From UBA5862 sp002408105 (GTDB taxonomy: Bacteria > Pseudomonadota > Gammaproteobacteria > Pseudomonadales > UBA5862), in assembly GCA_034189125.1 (NCBI GenBank), contig JAXHVB010000125.1:1-6960 (forward strand): a stretch of 6,960 nucleotides of DNA, in the 5' to 3' direction. The notes below the pieces were generated by a model. That model saw only the letters and a list, made by a program, of their open reading frames with translations, ran no database searches and was not told the origin of the DNA. Positions within the stretch are counted from its first letter, which is position 1. The number at the start of each line of letters is the position of its first letter. Shown piece by piece: positions 1 through 5,669 of the stretch. The translations under genes were made by a program, and so were the position numbers.

Positions 1-537
1 GTCGCCGTTGGCGTCTGGCACGAGCACCAGGGCTGCAGAAGGGCCCTGAACCAGCAGGTTAGCGCTGGCGCTGGTTTGCAGGCGTTGAAGTTGAGCGGTA
101 CCCGAGTCCATAACCACCAACTGGCCCGCCATGTTCAGTGTGCCGGCCACGTCCAATGTGCCGGCGGTCACCGACGTTGCTGTGCCTTGCGTAGCGTCCA
201 GCTGCAACACCGTGGCGGTGTCGGTATTGATCGAAACCGCCCCGCTTGCGATGCGGACTTGGTCGTCGGCAGTTGGCGCGATGCCACCTTCCCAGGCTGT
301 GGCGTCGCTCCAGAACCCCAAAGGCATGTTCCAGTTGACAGTTTCTCCGATCACCGTCGCTGGCGCGACCGCGCAGCAGGCAGCAATGAGGACACCGAGG
401 ATCAGCCGGTCCGTTCCCTGCTGGGGGGCACCTGTAGCGGGATTGGCTCCGGGTCGGTGAGACGGACGCTGCGCCTGGTGCATGGCTGGCTCCTCGCTGG
501 CTGCTGAATCGATTTTCGTGGCGGGTTTGGCCGGCAT
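1..537 (-). CDS. Exported beta-repeat protein, N-terminal part (runs off the left edge)
   Basis: The reading frame is open from an ATG at 537 to the window edge (179 codons), so the C-terminus is missing. Residues 44-63 form a hydrophobic segment (LILGVLIAACCAVAPA) that looks like a signal peptide after an unusually long basic/Pro-rich lead. After it comes a Trp-containing opening (W69, FWSDATAWEGG at 76-85, APTADDQV at 88-94), typical of secreted proteins built from short beta-strand repeats, followed by Thr/Ala/Gly-rich beta repeats such as AGTLDVAGTLNMAG (125-138). It is the last visible gene of the five-gene operon, starting 3 nt after the TAA of the bactofilin-like gene. The start is uncertain: ATG 537 has GAGG 8 nt upstream, while an internal ATG at 483 has a better GAGGAG with a 6-nt spacer and gives a shorter signal-peptide n-region. 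The role is unknown. A surface or matrix protein that partners the polysaccharide made by the neighbouring synthase is an inference; a beta-helix polysaccharide lyase is the main alternative. Confidence 0.72.
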   Translation of the reverse strand, partial: MPAKPATKIDSAASEEPAMHQAQRPSHRPGANPATGAPQQGTDRLILGVLIAACCAVAPATVIGETVNWNMPLGFWSDATAWEGGIAPTADDQVRIASGAVSINTDTATVLQLDATQGTATSVTAGTLDVAGTLNMAGQLVVMDSGTAQLQRLQTSASANLLVQGPSAALVLVPDANGD

Positions 538-540
538 CTG

Positions 541-1590
541 TTAAACCTCTGCTGTCCCCACAAGTCCGCCATCGCGGGCCCATAGGGTACCGCTGCATTC
601 TACCCCAGCATCCAGCGTGACGGCGGGTGCCGTGATCGACGTAGGCCGCCTTTGGGTGCCGATCACGCTGCCCGAGGTGATGTGAATGTGGGTTTCGCTC
701 ACCACAGGTCCACCCAGGTGGCAGTGCGGCCCGATGTTCAGGCTCCCTCCGGCGATCGTTGATTTTTTGACCACCACCTGCGCCTCGAGTTCGATGCTGC
801 CCGAGGCCTTGATGCTGTGGAGGTGTGAACCGAAGCCGACAATGAGGTTGCCCCTGACGACCAGTGCGTCGTCAAGCCGGGTACCCGGCGGCAAAGCGCA
901 GTGGCCTTGGACCTTGCGCACCCCAGGGCTGAGCAGTACATCCCCCCTGAGAGGCTCCGGGTGGAATTGGGTGCGGCGGGTGGCGGGGGTGCTGTTCACG
1001 CCAGACCCGGTCGTGATTCGCGGCGCGTGCAGCCGGGCGAACTGGGTGCCAGGCGCCAGACGAATCCGCCCATGGCTGGTCACCCGCCCGCGCAGCACGC
1101 AGCCCGGACCGGCGTTGATGCCTGCACCAGCGTGCAACCAGCGCGCGAGTTTGACCCCGGGACCGAGCTGGACTTTGCCGTCGGCGTACAGGGCCCGCAG
1201 TGTCGCACCCGAGCCGACCTCCGCGTCGGCGGTGGTCATCAGTTCACGAGACAGGCGCACCTTGGCCGCGAGCCGCAGCGGGCCGCTGCTGATCAGGGAG
1301 GTGGCCCCTTCATCCTGAGCGTGCTCGGTTTCCAGGTGCACGGGTGAACCATCCGCCACCACACGCACCGCATCTTCGAAGGCCCAGGCGGAATCGCCAC
1401 GGGTCAGCAGCGGGCGCGCCCGCTCGGCGAAACGTTCCGCGAAGTGGAACGGGTCGGTGTTGAGGTCACGCACAACCTGGAGCGGGTGGGCGTCTGTGGG
1501 TCTGCGCCACTCGCGCCAGGCGGGAACCAGTGGGACGACGCCCATGACTCCGGTCACCACCAAGAGCAGCAGCAGAAAGGACCAAGCCAT
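541..1590 (-). CDS. Membrane-anchored bactofilin-like beta-helix protein
   Basis: This 349-residue protein has an N-terminal membrane helix (residues 3-24, SFLLLLLVVTGVMGVVPLVP) followed by a charged linker (about 25-100). From about residue 100 to the end it consists of Gly- and Val-rich short strands. The repeats LGPGVKL (142), AGPGCVL (160) and LAPGTQF (178) are spaced exactly 18 residues apart, which fits one turn of a beta-helix as in bactofilins or hexapeptide-like folds; similar turns recur at 221-224 and 234-237. Ordinary bactofilins are much shorter (roughly 100-200 residues), so this looks like an extended relative and not a standard member. I chose the ATG at 1590, which overlaps the glycosyltransferase stop as TGATG; a TTG one codon upstream, with AGGAG 7 nt before it, is the alternative. 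In the operon it follows the glycosyltransferase, so it may scaffold or localise the synthase at the inner membrane (inference). A hexapeptide acyltransferase is less likely because I see no catalytic His context typical of that family. Confidence 0.72.
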   Translation of the reverse strand: MAWSFLLLLLVVTGVMGVVPLVPAWREWRRPTDAHPLQVVRDLNTDPFHFAERFAERARPLLTRGDSAWAFEDAVRVVADGSPVHLETEHAQDEGATSLISSGPLRLAAKVRLSRELMTTADAEVGSGATLRALYADGKVQLGPGVKLARWLHAGAGINAGPGCVLRGRVTSHGRIRLAPGTQFARLHAPRITTGSGVNSTPATRRTQFHPEPLRGDVLLSPGVRKVQGHCALPPGTRLDDALVVRGNLIVGFGSHLHSIKASGSIELEAQVVVKKSTIAGGSLNIGPHCHLGGPVVSETHIHITSGSVIGTQRRPTSITAPAVTLDAGVECSGTLWARDGGLVGTAEV

Positions 1591-3101
1591 CAACGAGGGT
1601 CTCCTGAGCGCTCGGTTTTGTGCCAGTCGGGGGGGCGACGCCTGCCATTACCGTCCTGTCGCAGCTGGTGGTAAGTGGAGCGGGTAATGCTCACCAGGTT
1701 GCTCACGAAACTGAGCAGCGCGAAGGGCAGCAGTCGGATACGCCGTCCGCCTTGGTCGAGTTGCACCGCCGCGGCCACTTGATGGAAGGCGGCGAAATTA
1801 CCAAGGCAGTTGAACGCCACCATTCCGGCAATGGCGAGCCAAGTGGTGGACAGGTATTCGCTGCCGAGGTAGTACAAACCGATTGCTGCCACCGCACCCA
1901 CAAGCATCAGTGGCGCCAGCAGGTAGACCGACAGCAGAGCGAGGCCATCGAGCCGTTCTTTCCAGTTGAGCCTGCGGCTTGCGGCCACCGGTAACAGCGC
2001 CCTGAAAAAGACCTGGTTGTGTCCCCTCGCCCAGCGCATGATCTGCCGGTTGCGGCTCGGCCAGGTTTCGGGGACCTCCTCGTAGCATTCGGAGCGGTTT
2101 TGGTAGACGGTCTTGTACCCGGCCAGCAGCAGCCGGAAGGTGATGTCGGTGTCCTCCGCGAGCGCGAGCGGGTCCCAGCCGCCCACGGTTTCGAGGGCAG
2201 AGCGGCGCACACCACCGACTGTGCCGCCGTACAGTGGAATGAGTCCGAGGTTCATGCGCGCCTGCTGGTCGACCTGATACCCGGCTGCACGTTCGAGATC
2301 GAGCAGCCGAGTCAGCAAATTGTGGCCCGTGTTGTGGGGCACGACCCGGCCCATGACAGCACCCACTTCGGGGTCGAAAAATGGCGCCACCAGCTGCTTG
2401 ATCAGCCCGCGGCCGGGGATGTAATCGGCGTCGAACACGATCAAGACCTCGGCTTCGAGCATTGGGGACACCTCGCTCAATACAGCCGACTTGCCAGGCA
2501 TGCCGGCATCACGGAGGTATGGAAACACCACATCCGGGTGTCTCTGCGCAAACGCGAGGATTCGTTCGCGCGTGTCGTCCCTCGAGCGGTCATCGATCGG
2601 AATAACGCGCAGTCGCCCCTCCGGGTAATCCACCTCCACCAGGGCGCCAAGGGCGCGTTCCACAACCGCTGACTCATTGTGGCAGGGCACGAGTACCGCA
2701 ACCTGCGGCCAATCTGCCGTGTCGATGTCCAGGTAGGGGTGGCGCTGGCGTCCGAACATCCGATTGAAGCTGAAGAGCAGGTGGCGCAGCAAAAACACCA
2801 CCAGAACGGCGACAACTAAGGTCAGCGTTGCGCGAAAGATCGGTGTGATGACATCCCGGATGGCTCGCTCGCGAGCCGTGGCGGAGCGCGTCGGCGCTGG
2901 AACCAGTGCCAGGGCACGCTGCTCTTCGGACCAGACGCAGGGGGCGTGCCACCGGGTGAGTACGCCCTGGCCGGTCCAGGGTCGGGGAGTGTCCGCACCG
3001 GACGCGTTGGTGCAGACGCCGGGGCCTGCGGATGCCGCTGCGCTCCAGAGCAATGCCAGAATACAGACAAAGGCAGGAGTGACTGGTTTCGGGGTGGTCA
3101 T
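1590..3101 (-). CDS. Processive family-2 glycosyltransferase (cellulose/PNAG-synthase-like)
   Basis: This 503-residue inner-membrane enzyme is predicted to polymerise a nucleotide-activated sugar and perhaps move the chain across the membrane. The GT-A domain spans about 130-360: VLVPCHNES (137-144), the first Asp pair at IDDRSRDDT (169-177), the metal-binding DAD at 224-226, the acceptor-site ED at 316-317 within LAEDTD, and the QxxRW signature QIMRW at 353-357, which marks processive synthases such as BcsA and PgaC. Helices lie at about 86-110 before the domain and at 385-411, 418-440 and 455-475 after it. The N-terminus is unusual: a signal-like stretch (10-25, ending ASA) and a roughly 60-residue segment with two cysteines (C30, C55), probably periplasmic. 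I chose ATG 3101 because its ATGA overlaps the stop of the upstream gene and places the signal sequence at the very N-terminus; the frame stays open to 3209 inside that gene. The product sugar cannot be read from the sequence. E. coli YaiP, a GT2 encoded next to YaiO, is a useful comparison. Confidence 0.9.
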   Translation of the reverse strand: MTTPKPVTPAFVCILALLWSAAASAGPGVCTNASGADTPRPWTGQGVLTRWHAPCVWSEEQRALALVPAPTRSATARERAIRDVITPIFRATLTLVVAVLVVFLLRHLLFSFNRMFGRQRHPYLDIDTADWPQVAVLVPCHNESAVVERALGALVEVDYPEGRLRVIPIDDRSRDDTRERILAFAQRHPDVVFPYLRDAGMPGKSAVLSEVSPMLEAEVLIVFDADYIPGRGLIKQLVAPFFDPEVGAVMGRVVPHNTGHNLLTRLLDLERAAGYQVDQQARMNLGLIPLYGGTVGGVRRSALETVGGWDPLALAEDTDITFRLLLAGYKTVYQNRSECYEEVPETWPSRNRQIMRWARGHNQVFFRALLPVAASRRLNWKERLDGLALLSVYLLAPLMLVGAVAAIGLYYLGSEYLSTTWLAIAGMVAFNCLGNFAAFHQVAAAVQLDQGGRRIRLLPFALLSFVSNLVSITRSTYHQLRQDGNGRRRPPDWHKTERSGDPR

Positions 3102-3916
3102 CGGCGGGGTGCGCTCATGGCCCAGCTGTAGATGGCGATCAGCAGCACCACGTTCAAAAAGACGCCAAATACGATGAACAGCAGAGGCATCCACAACGCA
3201 GTTCCCCAATGCAACACTGCAGCGTGCACCAGGTACTGGTGGGGCAAGAACAGCACCAGCCAGCCCACCATCAGCGCAGTGGTGCCAATTTGGCGCGCCA
3301 GTCCGAACCCGAAGGGGTAGTAAATCAGCGCCAACAACCAGGGAAGTAGGAACACCAGGGTCAGGCCCATGTCGAGCCCCATGCCCACATGCTCAGCGAC
3401 AGTGTAGGGAAACAGCGAAGGCAACCAAACAAAGAACCCCACTGCCATCAGTTGAAACATGCCGAGCGCCCACAGGACGTACACCACCGGCAGCCACCGG
3501 CGGCGCAGAAGCAGGTGGCTTGCAGCCATCAGAGAAATGGTTGCTGCAAGCGCGATGCCGAGAACCCGATCGCTCGGCTGGTCGGCTGGGGTGATGGGGG
3601 TGGGGATGTAGTAATACAGCAGGCCGAGCCAGTCACGCTCCAGAAAGCGCAGCTCACTGCCGAGGCCAAGCCGTGGCTGCCACCAGGAAAACAGCACCCA
3701 CCAACTGTGCAGCAGTGGCTCCAGGCCGGCCAATAGCAGGAGCGTAAACCCCAACGGCAGCACAAATCGGAACGCGGTCCGGCGGGTCCAGGGTAGGCGG
3801 TGCAACGCCCGGTGCTGGTTGATCCGGGTGCCGGCGTGGCTGAAGCTGTGGAGCCGCTCAAAGTCGCGCTCTTCTTCACGGGCCGCTTGGGCAGTATCGT
3901 TGGGTGAGGCAGGCAC
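3098..3916 (-). CDS. Unrecognised six-helix inner-membrane protein
   Basis: I do not recognise the family of this 272-residue protein. A charged cytoplasmic-looking N-terminus (residues 1-47, rich in Glu and Arg, with EEERDFERL at 14-22) is followed by about six hydrophobic helices: 50-70, 117-137, 141-165, 178-200, 211-234 and 239-266. Between helices 1 and 2 is an aromatic loop (SWWVLFSWWQ at 71-80, LLYYYIPTP at 99-107) that may lie at the periplasmic membrane face. The protein ends in a short basic tail. The start is GTG at 3916, 6 nt after the YaiO-family stop, with no strong ribosome binding site, so it probably depends on translational coupling. Its stop overlaps the glycosyltransferase start as ATGA. 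This one-to-one coupling with the synthase suggests an accessory membrane subunit for chain translocation or modification (inference). I see no MBOAT acyltransferase or Wzx/Wzy signature. Confidence 0.8.
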   Translation of the reverse strand: MPASPNDTAQAAREEERDFERLHSFSHAGTRINQHRALHRLPWTRRTAFRFVLPLGFTLLLLAGLEPLLHSWWVLFSWWQPRLGLGSELRFLERDWLGLLYYYIPTPITPADQPSDRVLGIALAATISLMAASHLLLRRRWLPVVYVLWALGMFQLMAVGFFVWLPSLFPYTVAEHVGMGLDMGLTLVFLLPWLLALIYYPFGFGLARQIGTTALMVGWLVLFLPHQYLVHAAVLHWGTALWMPLLFIVFGVFLNVVLLIAIYSWAMSAPRR

Positions 3917-3922
3917 GGTCGA

Positions 3923-4822
3923 TCAGAACTCTCGGAACACGCCCAGTTCGAGCGATGTCTGATCGTAGGCACTGCGCATATACCGCTCAACGCCCAGCTG
4001 GGTGCCCCAGCCGGGACCCCACCATTGCCGCCAGTTCAGTCCGATGCTGGTGAAGGCGTACCCAACTTCCCTGCTCACCTGGCCCGTCGAGCCTGGGTCA
4101 ATGTAGCCCGCCTCGCCGCTGCGCAGGCTGAGTGTGAGCTGGCGGTCCCGGGGCCGCAGGTGGGTGAGGGCGATGAGTCCGTGCTCGGACGCGATGCCGC
4201 CGGGATCGCTGCGGTTCAACGTGAGGCTGGTCTGCACAATCCAGGGCCCCGGCAAGTAAATGTTGGCATCGGCCAGCAGCCAGCGGTCGCGCCCGCCCTC
4301 TGGGGCATCGTAGTGGCCAACGCCAAGCCCAGTCACAAGTGACTGATCGGTGAACCATTTTCGGTAGACCGTCGCATCGACCCGCAGCTGCGGCCAGTTG
4401 ATGCCACCGCCGCGGCCGACGAACAGGGTGCTGAACCACTGGGCTGAGAACCGGTGTACGTTGCCGCCCACCAGATAGGTGCCGGTGTCCTCGAACCGGT
4501 CCATGGACACCGCCTCAAGCGACCAGTCGTTCGTTGCCTCTCCGGCCCAAAAACCTTTGGCATAGAGCGCGTAGCCGGTGGCAAAGCTGGTATTGAAGTG
4601 GTAGCTGCGCAGGCCGGTCTCGAGCACCCCGTCGGCTCCAACCCCTTCTGCCACACCCAAGGCGAGCAGTGGAATGGCCACCAGAACCCGAGCAAAACAG
4701 GCTGGCTGGATGCGCCGTGCCGCCGGAGCCGGCTCTGGGCTGACGTCTTTCCAGGGCTGCTGCGTCGAAGCGGGCTTAAGGAAGGGCAGCAATGGAGGGC
4801 GGGCGGGGACCGGATGGCGCAT
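3923..4822 (-). CDS. YaiO-family outer-membrane beta-barrel protein
   Basis: This 299-residue protein has a signal peptide at about 41-63 (FARVLVAIPLLALGVAEGVGA) after an unusually long basic/Pro-rich lead, then a run of alternating short amphipathic strands. It ends in GVFREF, and a terminal Phe is the classical signal for BAM-dependent outer-membrane insertion. The strand layout and conserved-looking pieces (GLGVGHYD at 165-172, DANIYLPGPW at 185-194, a final strand leading to LGVFREF) resemble the YaiO barrel domain, though this rests on recall and not on a search. There is no TPR region ahead of the barrel. It is the first gene of the operon. With a polymerising glycosyltransferase two genes downstream, the likely role is an outer-membrane pore or anchor for the polymer. 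I chose ATG 4822 because no better in-frame start precedes the signal peptide; the ribosome binding site is weak. Other small outer-membrane barrels remain possible. Confidence 0.82.
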   Translation of the reverse strand: MRHPVPARPPLLPFLKPASTQQPWKDVSPEPAPAARRIQPACFARVLVAIPLLALGVAEGVGADGVLETGLRSYHFNTSFATGYALYAKGFWAGEATNDWSLEAVSMDRFEDTGTYLVGGNVHRFSAQWFSTLFVGRGGGINWPQLRVDATVYRKWFTDQSLVTGLGVGHYDAPEGGRDRWLLADANIYLPGPWIVQTSLTLNRSDPGGIASEHGLIALTHLRPRDRQLTLSLRSGEAGYIDPGSTGQVSREVGYAFTSIGLNWRQWWGPGWGTQLGVERYMRSAYDQTSLELGVFREF

Positions 4823-4913
4823 GGCGTGATCTTATCACCGCCGCCGCCCATCGGCCTGCAGTCAACGGATGTCGGGCGGACGTTCGACAGAGAAGGGACC
4901 CTGTCGCAGCGGC

Positions 4914-4927
4914 TTGATGTGCATCAA
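4914..4927. promoter_or_regulatory. FNR/ANR/DNR-type operator (perfect TTGAT-N4-ATCAA)
   Basis: TTGATGTGCATCAA is a perfect match to the CRP/FNR-superfamily box TTGAT-N4-ATCAA, and the inner GTGC extends the palindrome to TTGATG-TG-CATCAA. If it acts as a class II activator site centred at -41.5, transcription of hsp20 would start near 4962, and a TATCGA hexamer at 4950-4955 lies where the -10 element should be. No comparable -10 is found at class I or class II distances on the minus strand, so hsp20 is the likelier target. Activation by an oxygen- or nitric-oxide-sensing regulator is an inference. Confidence 0.7.
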
Positions 4928-4985
4928 AGGTGCAGCGATCTTGCCTTGATATCGAAGAACCGAATCCCCAGAAATGCCTTCGAAT

Positions 4986-5018
4986 GGGTGCCGCAGCTCT
5001 CAAGTGGAGGTGGCACCC
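4986..5018 (+). promoter_or_regulatory. Stable hairpin in the hsp20 5' leader
   Basis: GGGTGCC (4986-4992) pairs perfectly with GGCACCC (5012-5018). In RNA the stem continues with G4993-U5011 and C4994-G5010, a two-base bulge (4995-4996), then C4997-G5009, U4998-A5008, C4999-G5007 and U5000-G5006, closing a five-base loop. There is no U-tract after it, so it is not a terminator. It would lie in the leader if transcription starts near 4962. Confidence 0.55.
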
Positions 5019-5036
5019 CACCTTAGATGCATTGCC

Positions 5037-5056
5037 TGTCCCTATAGAGAGGTACA
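5037..5056 (+). promoter_or_regulatory. Weak hairpin covering the hsp20 ribosome binding site (RNA thermometer candidate)
   Basis: U5037-U5043 can pair with A5050-A5056 through six base pairs and one C-U mismatch (5040 against 5053), leaving a six-base loop. The Shine-Dalgarno sequence GAGAGG (5047-5052) is half in the loop and half in the stem, 8 nt ahead of the ATG. A weak, mismatched stem over the ribosome binding site, downstream of a stable hairpin, is the usual layout of ROSE-like thermometers of small heat-shock genes. The nearby UUGCC (5032-5036) resembles but does not match the ROSE UYGCU motif. Confidence 0.35.
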
Positions 5057-5060
5057 CACC

Positions 5061-5564
5061 ATGACTGAACAACAACCCAAATCCGTCGCAGCCAAGCCCG
5101 CCCAAAGCCCTACGAGCGCACCAGTCGCGCGGCGCTTGCACCCGTTCGAGGAGATGGAGCGCCTGTTCGACGATTTCTTCGCGCCGAACTGGTTGCGGCC
5201 TGGCAACCGGCGCTGGCCGTTCTCGTCTGAAGCCGCAGAGGGGCGCATGCCGGCAGTCGACGTCGTTGACCGCGACAGCGAGATCGTCGTGACCGCAGAG
5301 GTTCCTGGTGTGAAAAAGGACAACCTGGAGGTGTCTGTCACAGACAGCAGCGTCAGTATTCGCGGCAAAAGCCACAGTGAAAGCCAGCTGGGCGAAGGCG
5401 AGTACGTTCGCCGCGAGATCAGCACCGGCAGCTTTGCTCGCACCGTCAGCTTACCCGGCGAGGTGGACGTCGATGCCGCCAAAGCGGAGTTTGCCGATGG
5501 CGTCTTGACCTTGACCTTGCCGAAAGCCGAGCGGGCCAAGCGCCGCACGATTTCGGTTGGATAA
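5061..5564 (+). CDS. hsp20: Small heat-shock protein, Hsp20/alpha-crystallin family
   Basis: This 167-residue ATP-independent holdase chaperone binds unfolding proteins in the cytoplasm and forms large oligomers. The N-terminal arm is Pro/Ala-rich with an amphipathic stretch (PFEEMERLFDDFF, 28-40). The alpha-crystallin domain spans about 63-157: MPAVDVVDRDSEIVVTAEVPG opens it and the hallmark AEFADGVLTLTLPK (142-155, with the G-V-L at 147-149) closes it. The short C-terminal tail holds an I-x-I/V motif (ISV, 164-166) used for oligomerisation. Length and order are normal for the family. I chose ATG 5061 because AGAGG lies 8 nt upstream and upstream in-frame codons (to 4974) lie in the leader hairpins. 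It is a single-gene unit, divergent from the polysaccharide operon. Its leader suggests control by an FNR-type regulator and possibly by temperature. There is no stress-gene neighbour such as clpB or dnaK. Confidence 0.96.
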   Translation: MTEQQPKSVAAKPAQSPTSAPVARRLHPFEEMERLFDDFFAPNWLRPGNRRWPFSSEAAEGRMPAVDVVDRDSEIVVTAEVPGVKKDNLEVSVTDSSVSIRGKSHSESQLGEGEYVRREISTGSFARTVSLPGEVDVDAAKAEFADGVLTLTLPKAERAKRRTISVG

Positions 5565-5576
5565 AGCGCCACGGGA

Positions 5577-5595
5577 AGCTCTCCAGATGGAGGCT
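5577..5595 (+). other. Small hairpin just after hsp20
   Basis: AGC and CTCC (5577-5584, with one bulged U at 5580) pair with GGAG and GCT (5589-5595) around the loop AGAU, 13 nt after the hsp20 stop. There is no U-tract, so it may protect the 3' end or pause polymerase ahead of the main terminator, but it is not a terminator by itself. Confidence 0.3.
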
Positions 5596-5625
5596 CTGAC
5601 CTGTCCTGTCTCGGCCTGATCAGAG

Positions 5626-5669
5626 AACCCGCAGCGCCGCACGGCCTCAACCAAGCGCGCTGCGGGTTT
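5626..5669. terminator. Probable bidirectional terminator between convergent genes
   Basis: AACCCGCAGCGC (5626-5637) is a perfect 12-bp inverted repeat of GCGCTGCGGGTT (5657-5668) with a 19-nt loop. The GC-rich stem is followed on the plus strand by TTTCCTT (5667-5673) and on the minus strand by TTCTCT, so the T-tracts are short. It serves the convergent hsp20 and TIM-barrel genes. The minus-strand gene stops in the loop (5649-5647), so one arm encodes the last residues of that protein. Confidence 0.65.

Larger units (their letters stand above)
4823..5060. promoter_or_regulatory. Divergent intergenic region between the polysaccharide operon and hsp20
   Basis: This 238-bp spacer must hold the promoters for both divergent units. 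The right half carries the FNR-type palindrome and the hsp20 leader hairpins listed separately. For the minus-strand operon I see only weak elements: a TTGACT-like -35 (AGTCAA on the plus strand, 4860-4865) and a GATAAG -10-like hexamer (CTTATC, 4831-4836), but the 23-nt spacing is too long for a normal sigma-70 promoter. Confidence 0.6.

Noticed and set aside
59..598. A 179-codon minus-strand open frame bridging the end of the bactofilin-like gene and the next gene
   Set aside because: It is out of frame with both genes and rich in Arg/His/Gly; the signal peptide and beta repeats are in the other frame, which stays open to the window edge.
686..1318. A 210-codon plus-strand open frame opposite the bactofilin-like gene
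   Set aside because: The minus strand shows a membrane anchor and a regular 18-residue repeat; this frame is Pro/Arg/Ser-rich and lacks a start signal.
2019..2672. A 217-codon plus-strand open frame opposite the glycosyltransferase
   Set aside because: The opposite strand encodes all GT2 motifs; this frame has no domain, no ribosome binding site and no neighbours on its strand.
4831..4865. A sigma-70 promoter for the polysaccharide operon (TTGACT and GATAAG on the minus strand)
   Set aside because: Both hexamers are reasonable alone, but the 23-nt spacer is outside the normal range and the -10 would place the start almost on the ATG.
4997..5023. A sigma-32-like promoter for hsp20 (CCCCACCT at 5016-5023)
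   Set aside because: The -10 half matches the heat-shock pattern, but the -35 half (CTCTCAA at 4997-5003) is poor and the spacing is 12 nt; the bases are better explained by the hairpin stem.
5042..5650. A 202-codon minus-strand open frame opposite hsp20
   Set aside because: It lies antisense to a clear Hsp20 gene, overlaps the terminator, and its product is Ser/Arg/Thr-rich without recognisable features, as expected for a shadow frame in GC-rich DNA.
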